NCBI GenBank assembly: GCA_036429605.1 | Contig: CM071590.1 | Location: 6,386,001 to 6,450,000 of the forward strand | Direction of reading: 5' to 3' | Origin: Cladobotryum mycophilum | Lineage: Eukaryota; Ascomycota; Sordariomycetes; Hypocreales; Hypocreaceae | Length of the DNA: 64,000 nucleotides | In this document: in pieces, positions 22,030-32,060 of the stretch | Layout: every line of letters begins with the position of its first letter | Position numbering within the stretch: position 1 is the first letter of the stretch | Position numbers and translations under genes: made by a program | The notes under the pieces: model-generated | Told to the model about the DNA's origin: nothing | The model's input: only the letters and a program-made list of their open reading frames with translations | Databases searched by the model: none

Positions 22030-24202
22030 TCAGTGACCATTTTGGACGCCATTCTCTTCCGGTGGAGTCTGTTCTCCTCCTTTCCTGTTCTTCTTATTCT
22101 TCTTCTTCTTGTTCTTCTGCTCCTTCATGAATGCGTCAAATCCTGCAGGCTTGTCCTTTCTCACCCAAATCTCGCCAATTGGATCGCCCTCCTCTGCGAC
22201 GCAGACCCAATCCCCTATTCCATATTCCACTGGGGCATATTGAATACCTCGTCCACCGCCGCCAATGATCAAATTACCGGGGCGGTACTTCTCATCCTTT
22301 TGCATACGGCGGATCACACTACCGTGAACACGCACGTCATCGGGAATGTCTCGCACTTCACCGCGAGGAAGAGGCCAGCTGATAGGCTTCCATGTACCGT
22401 CCTCTTGGAGATCCATTCGACGGAACGGCATCCACTCCATTATGTTCCAGGCCAGGACCGCTGTGAAGCCTAGTCCACCGCCATAGGCGAGAGAGTCATG
22501 AATCTTGGCGCAATGGGCATCGTGCATCAGACTATGGAATGCCATTCGGAATCCAGCGTCGTCATCCTCAACTTCAGTATCGGGACTAGGAGGCCCAAGC
22601 GGGTCCTCTTCCTCCTCGCTTCCCTTGTTAAGGATAATATTGGGCCCTGGCACAGTCGCAGCGTTCTTCCCCCTAGAGGATGTGTTATAGTCGTTGTAGA
22701 TGTCGAGACAATCTAGTTCCTGGACCTTGTCTACGTCAAACGGCAAACCGGCGCGCATGGCCTCTCGAACCATCCAAACAAGGGGCACATGGCTTGCATT
22801 CTTGCCCTCTGATTCAAGCTGCCAGCCGCCACCGATATCACCATGACCACCAGCGAACCAAACTTCGTCGATATCCTGTTCATCCTCCTCCTGCTCTGGG
22901 TTCTCCTCGGCATATTGCTCAGATACCCCATCGCCCAATACGTGAGATGCACGACGATCCCGTCGACCGGACCTTGATCTGGCTCTGTAAGGAGCGTACT
23001 GCGGATTATTAACACTTCCAGCCAACGACATGTGGCTAGGTCTTCTGCCTCGTGGTGGCTGTTGCTGCGGCTGTCGCAGCGGCTCAACCTCAGCCTCAGC
23101 CTCATCTGCATCTGTCTTCTCGGGATCAGCAGTCTCTCTGTTGGCTACGCCTTCCCGTCCACGACCGCCGAACACTTCTCCAAAATGATCCCAGTGCTCG
23201 TGAATGTGCTCGTGAATATGGTCGTGGAGATGTTGACGCTTGTGCTTCTTGCTCTGCTGATACATCAAGTCTTGACGAAACTTGGCACGTCGCTCGTCGA
23301 TACTGACTGCGTGCCGAATCACCCTGGCACTACTACGCGCAGTGTATGGGAATTTGCTGCGCTGCATCCAAGCCGTTTCAAATCGAGGAACAGAGTTGAC
23401 CGTATCGAACAGACCGAGAAAGCGGATCCTCCCAACAGGCCTCGAGAAGGTCTCACGGAAACCTTTCATGAAGCTGTACATTTCATGCTTCTTGTTTTCC
23501 TCCTCCATGGACTTCTTATCATGACCACCACCACCGCCGGGACGGCATTGCCATTGGGAAAACGCCTTCCAAGCGAAGGAAACCATTTCTTCATTACCGT
23601 GGGACAGCAGGCCGATGTGGTCAAGCATTTCGGCCAGGAAACGGGCTATGTAGGCACCGCGACTGAAGCCAAACATGTAGATTTCATCGCCGGGGTTGTA
23701 GAAACGCATGAGAAAACGGTAGCCACCGACGACATGCTGATCGAAAGAGGAGCCGACTGCTGAATCTTTGGCCTTTTGATACCATGACTTGAAGCGAGCT
23801 CGCATACTCGTGTGCGATAGCGAACTAGAGACGACATAGGTACCGATACCCGCTACAAATTATTATCAGTCAGTCGGTCATTCTATTCAATTGTATGCCG
23901 TTGCGAGGCACCGTGCAGAGGCTCAACTTACGCTGATAATAGTGGTACTGGTCATCAGCTGTACGATCCAGCATACGAAAGATTTTGAGAATATTGCTGT
24001 CGCTCTCATCGCCGTGGAATTTGTTCCCCGTTCCATCGAAGCAGAGAATCAGCTTTTTTGGTTCCCTATTATTACGCGGAGCAGGACTCAGCGGTCGCTC
24101 CACGGCGGGCGGCGCAGACGAGTCCACGCTGGACCGTGTCGCCGCCCTGAAGGAGTAATTCTCTGCTGCTGAACTTGGATCGAGCATGTTTGTGGGAGAC
24201 AT
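22030..24202 (-). CDS. DUF2235 alpha/beta-hydrolase (Tle1-like fold)
   Basis: Exons 24202-23932 and 23852-22030; the 79-bp intron begins GTAAGT. Predicted 697 aa. The start is the ATG at 24202 (MSPTNML...); the frame upstream has no ATG. DUF2235 features: KLILCFDGTGNKF near residue 55, YYQPGIGTY across the splice junction, nucleophile elbow GFSRGA at 152-157 with Ser154, LFDTVNSV, and FAGGHGDIGGGW at about 423-434 (Asp and His of the catalytic set). Between about 280 and 420 is a long insertion rich in His, Glu, Gln and Arg, with HxHEH repeats. The C-terminus is Lys-rich (KKKKNKKNRKGG). The family includes bacterial type VI phospholipases, but fungal members have no assigned role. No signal peptide is seen. 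Confidence 0.9.
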
Positions 24203-25935
24203 GGTGAACAAGTGGGAGAGGCGCGCGCCGCGACCGATGACAATACCTAAGTAATATGAGGAGTGCAACCTCTACAGCTGCATATCAAGGAAGAAATTTC
24301 AATTGGCTACGGGGTGCTATAGGTATTACGGGAGACGCATCGCTACGGTCGCTCTGCATATATGTGTTTGGACAGGCTGGATGGGTCACCAATTGACTTA
24401 GCGGTCCAGCAATTAATTGCCCAAAGCTATCTGGGGTTAGCTATGCCAAATCTCTGCGGATCCATCATCCATTGTGCAAGAGGCTGAGAAGACCCCGGCT
24501 GAACTGTGCTGATCCATTCCTTGTTGGGCGTACTGGTGGCCCAGCATCTCCAAGTGCCGGGGGTGTCTGGCCAATAAGAGGAGGGTGATGGTTGCCTTTG
24601 TCCAGGGGATTGGCGGAAGTTCGAGACAACCTGCGGTGATGTTCATGACTTTTACGCGCTGTGAATGGCTTGGGCGGGGCCTGAAGGTACAAGGGCAGAG
24701 GTATGTCTAAGACACGGGACCAGTCGGCGTGGTTGAGGCTTGCCGATAGATTGAGTCGACGGCCAATGGCTGACGTGGTCCAGCCAGTGATGTCTTTGAG
24801 ATTTGAAGCTGCATGGACGCTATATTAACGTCTTGGCCAACTGTGCCGTCAGGGTTGCAAGGGAGAGAAAAAGAAAAAGAAAAGGACTGTCATATTTTCT
24901 CCTCCCTGGTTTTGTGGTAGGTTGTCCTGGCCGGCTCGTATGCAACCAACTTGCTTGCTTTTTCCTCCTGTCTCTCCCTCCTGTCTGACATGCATTGACA
25001 TGGGACTTTTCAGTTGAGCATATGACTATTCTATTCAGACTCGGTCGTGTCAGTCAAGTAAAGATTCTCCCGCTTGATTATGAGCAAACGGGTCGGCCGG
25101 TTTCTGCCCAATTTCTCAGAGCCCAACCAATTAAACGGCTCCGCTACGGGCCGTTCCTTGGACCGTCTTCTGTTGGGCAATTCAGTTGCTGCGGAATTAC
25201 TGGAATTGCCCTCCGTCTTGATTGGTTGGCTATGTTGATCCTGCACAACCTTCTGAATACGGGCAAAATGCGAGTTATCCATCCAAAACAGGCCATCTTT
25301 GGGTGGCGTGAGCGGTGTGTGGATCGCCAGCCCCCTCTTCTCGCAATAGGGAGAAGCAGGCAGGAGTCCATTCCAGCGGTGCAACCATAACTGTTAGGGA
25401 ATTATACAGAGACAGATGGGCAGGTGGCAGAGAAGGGGATGTGGAGAAGCACCCACAATGAACAAGGAGGCCCCTGGTCCGCCCCAGGTCGAATGACAGC
25501 AATCTCGATCAGTCTGTCGTCGGGATTCCCAAAGGATTCGATCTTTCTTGTTGTTTTTTGACAGATCCACCCTGGGAGATGAGGCTTCTGCGCTGTTTAC
25601 GCACGCGCCTTAGTCTGCCACTTTGCATGTGTTGACTCTCGACCTTTCACCACCGGGTCACTCTTCCGCGCGAAATTCAGGCTTGGACTGTGCATGAACT
25701 GAATTTAGTAATGATACCTATTCATAAATATGGAGTCGTACATTCGTATGTACGTACATACAGATTGCGCACACAAAGTCACTTGATCAAAAGCAAGTTC
25801 GCCAATCAAGGACACGGGACAGAATCCGAGGCTCCCGACTTGGTGCCGAGCTGTGCCCTTTTTCTGTTTTTTTTTGTGTGTGAAGGACGCAAAGAACTTC
25901 ACATGCAACATGCAATGCAAGAGCTGTGCTAGCTT
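24203..25935. other. Intergenic, 1.7 kb
   Basis: ORFs of 117-131 aa overlap on opposite strands at about 25000-25390 but show no motif or conserved character. It probably contains the promoter of the DUF2235 gene. Nothing else recognised. Confidence 0.5.
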
Positions 25936-26775
25936 CTACAGCTTGCTGTCCTTCCACACTGGCTTCCGCTTCTCCACAAAACTGAGGACACCCTCTTTCA
26001 TATTCTCCCCACCATCCATCTTGTGATAAAGGACTTGCTGAATTCTGTCTGTACTTGCCTTGGGGTTTTCTGGTTCCCAGCCCCCAATCAATCCCTCACG
26101 GGCGACAATGATGGAATCTGGGGAGTTGTTGGCGATTTCGCTGGCCCACTGCAATGCAGTCTCGACAACGCTGCCATCTCGGGCAACGATGTGGTTTACG
26201 AGACCCCACTGAAGCATCTCGTCTGCTTTGTAAGTTCTTCCCAAAAGGGACATTTCTGAGGCTCGTTGCATACCGACTGAGCGTATCAGACGTGGCAGCG
26301 CGCCTTGGATGGGCACAACGCCCCGCGCCACCTCTGGCAAGGCGAACTTGGCGTCCGCCGAAGCGATGACCATGTCAAGGTTGAGCACCATTTCCATGCC
26401 ACCGCCCAAGCAAAGACCGTTTACGGCAGCGATGATGGGTTTCTTGCCACGGCGATTGCTTAGGCCACCGAAACCACCATCTGCGAATTTGGATTCGGTT
26501 TGGCCTGACGAGCTATCGGCAGCATTGATGTCATTCCACTCCTTGAGATCGGCACCAGCGCAAAATGCGCGGCCCGCACCAGTGATGACGGCACACCTGA
26601 GCGATGGCTCAGCGTCATACCATTTCCAGAGACTGTCTAGCTGGAAGTGCATCTCACGACGGATGGAGTTGAGTTGCTTGGGGCGATTGATGGTGACGAG
26701 GAGGATGTGGGGGCTGGGCAAGGTGATGGCAACCTCGGAGACGGAGGGAGGAGGAGTAGCAAAGTTGGACGACAT
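25936..26775 (-). CDS. Enoyl-CoA hydratase/isomerase, peroxisomal (PTS1)
   Basis: Single-exon, 279 aa from the ATG at 26775 (MSSNFATPPPS). The frame stays open upstream to 27123, but that part is unlike the family and is treated as leader. Crotonase-fold motifs: VTINRPKQLNSI, GRAFCAGADLKEW (oxyanion loop), NGLCLGGGMEMVLNLDMVIAS and FALPEVARGVVP with the family Glu/Gly positions. The C-terminus is WKDSKL, a canonical SKL peroxisomal targeting signal. It likely acts in peroxisomal fatty-acid or branched acyl-CoA oxidation; the exact substrate is not visible. Confidence 0.93.
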   Translation of the reverse strand: MSSNFATPPPSVSEVAITLPSPHILLVTINRPKQLNSIRREMHFQLDSLWKWYDAEPSLRCAVITGAGRAFCAGADLKEWNDINAADSSSGQTESKFADGGFGGLSNRRGKKPIIAAVNGLCLGGGMEMVLNLDMVIASADAKFALPEVARGVVPIQGALPRLIRSVGMQRASEMSLLGRTYKADEMLQWGLVNHIVARDGSVVETALQWASEIANNSPDSIIVAREGLIGGWEPENPKASTDRIQQVLYHKMDGGENMKEGVLSFVEKRKPVWKDSKL

Positions 26776-28326
26776 GTTGAATGGTAATAATAACAGGTGA
26801 GTTTGACGTGCAATTGGTGAGTACTGAGTGTTGCGTTTCTCTGGAGTGATTCGTCTTTTTGAAGATCTCTGGTGAGGATGAACTTGAACGCCGAGCTGAA
26901 GGGTCCGGCTTTTTCGGTTATGATGACACGCTGAACGATCACCCCGCAATGATGTAAATGCGCGTCTTGAAGCTTTTGTGATGGTTATAGTTGTAGACGA
27001 TGCAACTTTCTTAAAGTGAGTCTTGTTTGATATCAAATCTAATGCAACCCGAGGAATAATAAGATAATAAGGATAGCAATGAAATCTAGAGGTAGGCATT
27101 TCCACTGCCAGGCAATTGGACACCTTTCATTCGACGACGCGGATAAACAAGTGGGCCATGCCTCGGTACACCGTACAAAGAAGCCGACTCACCGGGAAGG
27201 ACCAGCCAAAGCGGGGGGGGGGGCTAACCAGGCTAGCCAGAAGAGAACCCCCACATAACCATGGGTCGTGCCTTTCTCCGCAATTTGACGTACAATACTC
27301 CGTACTTGGTCTTTGTTAACGAGCTATCAGTTTATTTTCCTCAATAAATAATTGTATATAAACCCCTTTTTTATTTCAAGCATTGCTATTCGAGCTGTAA
27401 TGAAGCCCAGCTGGCCGAGCGTTGCGGCTTGTGCTCTTACCCCCACGCCTAGGCCCCAGTTACAGCGGGGCTCGTGTTTGACTCCAGCTGCTATCCTTCC
27501 AATTTACAGCGCCTTCTATCGCTATAAGTTTCAGTGGAGGTTAACGAAGTGCTCTATAGTAGGACTCGTAGCTGCTATAACTGTCCAGTCTGTAACGGAT
27601 CCATAGAGCCCTGGAGGCCTTAGCTCACTGCAACAGTTAGGTATTCATGGATAGAACCCGTGGACCTTAACTTAACGTATAGTGACTGTAAGGCACTGCA
27701 CTGTAAGTTTAGCTACCTATCAGGGCAGAGCCCACCTGCGTATATAAAATTATTTAGTAGCCCTGGAGCCCTGGAGGTAAGCAAAGCACACAACTGCTCC
27801 GTACCCTTCCATTACGGGTGTTAGGATATATCAGATTCCAGGTTCCATCCTTCTTATAGTCAGCTCTATGGGAAGTAGCTTTTTTCTGTTAATCATGGCC
27901 ACGGATTCTTGTTGCTATAAACAAGATCATACCAATACAGGTACTAGGATATATTAGGTTCCTTTCTACAGCCAGTTCCGTGGGAGGTGACTTTCCCCTA
28001 TTAATCCTCGCCGCGGATTCTCCTTGCCACAAACAAGATGGTACCAATAGCTTCTCTTCCATTTGACCTTGTGCTGATGAAGGGCCACATAACATTATGA
28101 TTGGCAGATTTGTATTCGTGGGTTGGTCTGCAATCTCTGCGGGGTGAGCTTCGTTACTGCCCGAATAGCAATGGATCACTTGTTGCCCGAGTAGCAATAC
28201 CTGACAGCCCGAAGAGCAATATTCATAATGTCTTCTCTTGTAAACAAAAACATTTACCTCAAGTTTGCGACTATCAATCCCTAAGCCTTCAAGCATACCC
28301 GAGCTTCCATTGAGACTATTGGCAAA
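26776..28326. other. Intergenic patch with decayed repeat sequence
   Basis: The first 350 bp are the upstream region of the enoyl-CoA hydratase gene. A G run lies at about 27210-27221. From about 27350 the composition changes: CCCTGGAGG-type short repeats, TATA-rich segments and a diverged tandem duplication (27822-28048). No intact ORF. Likely remnants of mobile or repeated DNA next to the HET gene. Confidence 0.5.
27822..28048. repeat. Diverged tandem duplication, about 105-115-bp units
   Basis: Unit 1 (27822-27936) and unit 2 (27945-28048) both run from AGGATATAT to ACAAGAT..TACCAAT. They share the order of TTCC, CAG(C/T)TC, GTGGGA/ATGGGA, TTAATC and CGGATTCT blocks. Most differences I see are C/T or G/A transitions, with unit 1 the more AT-rich. 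Confidence 0.75.
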
Positions 28327-30483
28327 ATGTCCATGACTATCGATCCAGTAGAAGGCTATAAGTACGGAAAGCTAGACAAGAAGCAACAGGAGTTCCGTCT
28401 GCTCACCCTTGAACCCGGAGAGGAAGAAGATGGTATCGTGTGCAGCATTGCTCATGCTTCCATAAACGACACGGCTCTCTCCTATGAAGCTCTTTCATAT
28501 TGTTGGGGAGATCGGGCAGATATGCGTCAAATTATGGTATCTGGTTCTAGGATGCAAGTCACGGGAAGCCTCTTCGTAGCCCTACAGCACCTTCGATTAC
28601 CATCTGCGCAACGAGTTCTGTGGGTTGATGCATTATGCATCAACCAAAACGATCTCGCCGAGAGAGCACAGCAAGTCCGATTGATGGGCCAGATATATAG
28701 CACTTGCAACAATGTGCTTATTTGGCTCGGCGAAGCATCAAAGACGAGTGGATCGGCTCTTAGTAGTTTAAGATCCCTCTCTTACGACTCTTCGTATGAT
28801 AATTTTGACGAAAGACGTCGTCAAAACACAATAGGATCCCTTCTATCACGTCCTTGGTTTGATCGAGTCTGGGTTATACAGGAGATGGCAGTAGCCAAGA
28901 AATGCACCTTCATTTGCGGCCATGACACTCTTGATGTGGATGGGTTGGATGAAACAATGGAGTCTGCTCAGTACCAGCATAGGAGATTAACGGGACAGGA
29001 TGAAATGCCCGGATATTATCATAAACTACTTTCACTCTTGGAAACTAGGAGTATCGTACAGCGTATAGCGAGATGCGGCCATGGTCTTGGAATCCCGTTT
29101 GGAAATATATTGAACAGACATTCCGGCGCACAAGCAACAGATCCAAGGGACAATATCCTTGCATTCATCGGAGTATCTAATCTGGAAGAACTGGATGGAC
29201 TTGTGGTTTCATACCATCTCACCACGCAGCAGGTCTACGCAAATCTTGTTAAATGGTGGATTGCCAAGTACTTTCAACTGGATATCATCACCACCTACCT
29301 AGATAAACAGGAGAGATGTCTAAATTTGCCCTCATGGATTCCGGATTGGAGCGGCAAAAGCACCACCGATGTGTTAAACACTGCGCCGCCAAATCCGATA
29401 GAACGCACTGGGGCCTTTGCAGCATGGACAGGAAGAAGTCTGAGTGATGAGAAGGATAGATACATGATATATTCTGTATCCGTCGGACATCCTCGGTGGT
29501 ATTTCGGCATGAAAGACGGGGAAACGGACAGATTATCTGTCATTCAAGGTCCCTACTATAGTAAATTCTTAACCTTGGATGGCTGTTTGGTCGATAACAT
29601 CCAGGCACTGCCTGGCTGTACAACGAAGATGCGGGATATGATTGCTGAGCTGGGAAATACGACGCCAGCCAAAAGCTTCCATTTCGAGGGGTTCCTGGGT
29701 TTTACAGAGGAGATTGTTCGCTCTTTTGGTTTTGGAAATCTACGTAATGACTCCTCTCCGAAATGGGCAGAGCTTCTCTCCATCATGAAGCCAGCTGACC
29801 TCAATGGTTCTCCATACAAGACTGGGGAGTCCAGGATCAGCGTGTTCATCACCACGATTTTGTCAGGCAACTGTCACCTTGGTGTCCCGGAAACCGAGGA
29901 GGAGAAAGAAGAGCGAAAGGAACTTGAGGCGAGTTTTAGGCAGAAAGATGTCGCCAACGCGGGGGCGTACTCATGGTTCCCCCACGATATGCGTATGAGT
30001 TTGAATATGGATCGTCGGCTCGTCAATTCGCTCAAACTGCGGCGATTTGCCATCACCGCAACCGGCCTGTACGCTCTTGTGCCGATGAATACTCAGCCAG
30101 GTGATGTGATTGCCGTGCTGGTCGGCGGTATGGTTCCTTTCGTCCTCCGAAAGAAGATCCACGATGGAGGATCTACGATTTACCCTAATGATCTTTACCT
30201 GGACGACTCTACAAAGGCAGTACACGACGGGTTTGGGGCGGGATACGCCGGCACATCAAGGAGACCGGACTCCCCTCTGATTAAGAGGCTAAGAAGACCG
30301 CCCAATGAACGTATCGAACTCGAAGCCATGGTTCCAGATAAGGTGGTGTGTGGTACTGAGGACTCGTACGATCCATCATGGGAAGTAGTCGGTACTGCCT
30401 ACGTTCACGGCATAATGAATGGAGAGATAAAGACGAAATACGAGAATGGAGAGGCTGATTTGCAGACATTCCTACTAGTCTAA
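28327..30483 (+). CDS. HET-domain (heterokaryon incompatibility) protein
   Basis: Single-exon, 718 aa. The N-terminal 200 residues carry a HET domain: SYEALSYCWGD at about 52-62, ALQHLRLPS, VLWVDALCINQNDLAERAQQV (about 97-117), GQIYSTCNNVLIWLGE, then SLLSRPWFDRVWVIQEMAVAK and DPRDNILAFIGVS. The C-terminal part is large and unrecognised, with a typical HET-family segment (GDVIAVLVGGMVPFVLRK). HET domains act in allorecognition and programmed cell death in filamentous fungi; the partner is not visible here. The ORF is intact in a neighbourhood of decayed repeats, as expected of accessory HET loci. Confidence 0.92.
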   Translation: MSMTIDPVEGYKYGKLDKKQQEFRLLTLEPGEEEDGIVCSIAHASINDTALSYEALSYCWGDRADMRQIMVSGSRMQVTGSLFVALQHLRLPSAQRVLWVDALCINQNDLAERAQQVRLMGQIYSTCNNVLIWLGEASKTSGSALSSLRSLSYDSSYDNFDERRRQNTIGSLLSRPWFDRVWVIQEMAVAKKCTFICGHDTLDVDGLDETMESAQYQHRRLTGQDEMPGYYHKLLSLLETRSIVQRIARCGHGLGIPFGNILNRHSGAQATDPRDNILAFIGVSNLEELDGLVVSYHLTTQQVYANLVKWWIAKYFQLDIITTYLDKQERCLNLPSWIPDWSGKSTTDVLNTAPPNPIERTGAFAAWTGRSLSDEKDRYMIYSVSVGHPRWYFGMKDGETDRLSVIQGPYYSKFLTLDGCLVDNIQALPGCTTKMRDMIAELGNTTPAKSFHFEGFLGFTEEIVRSFGFGNLRNDSSPKWAELLSIMKPADLNGSPYKTGESRISVFITTILSGNCHLGVPETEEEKEERKELEASFRQKDVANAGAYSWFPHDMRMSLNMDRRLVNSLKLRRFAITATGLYALVPMNTQPGDVIAVLVGGMVPFVLRKKIHDGGSTIYPNDLYLDDSTKAVHDGFGAGYAGTSRRPDSPLIKRLRRPPNERIELEAMVPDKVVCGTEDSYDPSWEVVGTAYVHGIMNGEIKTKYENGEADLQTFLLV

Positions 30484-30990
30484 AGCTGAATCTACACTCT
30501 ATTCTGTGGAGTTTATAGACGGATGGTTGGAGGCATGCGTAAAGACTCTCGGGATTCGTCCACGGCAGCTGTCAAGGGACCAAGGGTCACTCAGACCGCG
30601 AGGCAAGTTACGTACTATATTCAATACGTGTATATACGCATATAGCTCATAGACATCCCGGTTGATGAAAGTAAGGCCAGAGATTAATACAGTCTTGTTG
30701 TTGTCTTTAACAATGTGAACTATTTCCGTTTTTCCTTCTTTTTCTTTTTCTTCAAGACTTCCTTATTAAGATAGATTCAATAAATTTCAATAGAATTTAT
30801 AACAAATTAGTACTATGGCCTAAACTAGCTATGGAGAAAACCAATATACGAAGGATGGAATGCTATTGCGAATGGATCCAGGGAGAGTCATTAGAGCAGT
30901 ACACCAACCAGGCGAAAACGGAACTGGGAATCCTCTCTTAACCATCAGTCGCACTGACCTCAACAACTCGAACGTACAGTACGTTTGTGC
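30484..30990. other. Intergenic between HET gene and tRNA
   Basis: 3' region of the HET gene, then AT-rich and pyrimidine-rich sequence upstream of the tRNA. No supported gene. Confidence 0.5.
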
Positions 30991-31094
30991 GCTTCCGTAG
31001 CTCAGTTGGTTAGAGCTTCGTACTAATAAACCTGGTCCAACGACCAGATCTGTTAGTGATGCGGAGGCCGCAGGTTCAAGCCCTGCCGGGAGCA
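30991..31094 (+). tRNA. tRNA-Ile (anticodon AAU) with a 30-nt intron
   Basis: Cloverleaf read by hand. Acceptor stem GCTTCCG pairs with CGGGAGC (one T-G pair), with discriminator A. D arm GCTC...GAGC. Anticodon stem TCGTA/TGCGG, with a loop CTAATA before the intron and A after it, giving AAT at 31025-31027. Variable loop AGGCC; T arm GCAGG-TTCAAGC-CCTGC. The intron sits after the base 3' to the anticodon (31029-31058), the canonical place. The anticodon stem contains two G-U-type pairs, so the tRNA is slightly weak but complete. Confidence 0.85.
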
Positions 31095-32060
31095 AAAAGC
31101 AAAAATGCCCTAGATGCGTTTCAAACATGTGCTTTCTTTTTTCTTTTTTGGTCTTTTTTTCTTTGTCTCTTTTTCTTTCTTTCCTTCCAGGTTCTTTAGT
31201 TTTTTCTCTGTCCGTTTGAGTGGCATATGGTAAGTACTAGATTCCCCTTGATCCAAGGCAGCAGGCTTATAGTAAAGCCCACTGACAAAAGTCCGCGTTT
31301 ACCCTTTCTAGCACCACTACAGTTGTAGATTTTCTATCACCCGAGTGTATCAATCATCAGATTGCCTACCCAAGTATCTACCCAGTAGACTAGTTACTGT
31401 ATTCAAAGCCAGATTATTTTTAAAGTCCCTTTATTGTAGCATGAATCGATGATTGCATCTGAACTTTACCGTTTAGTCAACTGTGCTGCTTCCACTTAGG
31501 TGCTCTATAGCAGGACCGTCACCAAAAGGAATCCACGCATAGTGCTAGACTCCCCCTGTTTTCTTGTTCTCTTTCTTTACAAATTTGCTTGATTGGTTTT
31601 GGTCGAAAAGGGCTTTAGGGCCTCAGTGTTTCTTTCGTCACAAAGAAAACACAAAGGTAGAGAGAAGAGAGGGGGGGGGGAGACTACTGGCCATGATACA
31701 TGTACGCCCGACAATTCACAGGTCCAGCTGTCGAGTATCGAAATACCAACCAAGAAAATCACATAGTGATTTAACCCAGGGACATAACCATCCATAACAA
31801 TACATCATTGCCGTGAAAATATTTTCATAAAATGACTTCTGACTTCTGGTAAGAGGAAGAGAGTCTCCAACAGTTAAATTCCTTAGTTATACACGGCGGG
31901 CTATCCCCCTTTATTAAGGCTGGCATCCACCCATCCGCCTTGCAATTAAATCGTCGCTTGATGTTAAAAAAAACCTTCATGAGCCAGCTTTTCAACCTCC
32001 AAATTCTTTCTCTCTTTATGGACCATATTGTAGGGGGATAACAAGTCCTGGTTAGTTTCA
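31095..32060. other. Intergenic, T-rich then mixed
   Basis: Pyrimidine-rich tracts follow the tRNA. Segments near 31230 (TACTAGATTCCCC) and 31545 (TGCTAGACTCCCC) resemble each other with transition differences, and 31500-31520 resembles 27549-27569. This suggests old repeat copies. No gene. Confidence 0.45.
31137..31142 (+). terminator. Candidate RNA polymerase III terminator
   Basis: A T6 run about 43 bp after the tRNA 3' end, followed by further T runs. It is the first run of five or more T downstream of the tRNA. Confidence 0.5.

Noticed and set aside
25000..25390. Overlapping ORFs of 117 and 131 aa on opposite strands
   Set aside because: No motif, no start context advantage and no neighbouring exons; likely chance.
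26776..27123. N-terminal extension of the enoyl-CoA hydratase
   Set aside because: The frame is open, but the sequence is unlike the family, and an ATG in good context at 26775 begins the conserved protein.
27640..27720. Possible tRNA-like sequence on the minus strand (GGTTCTATCC)
   Set aside because: A T-arm-like motif is present, but I could not build acceptor or anticodon stems around it.
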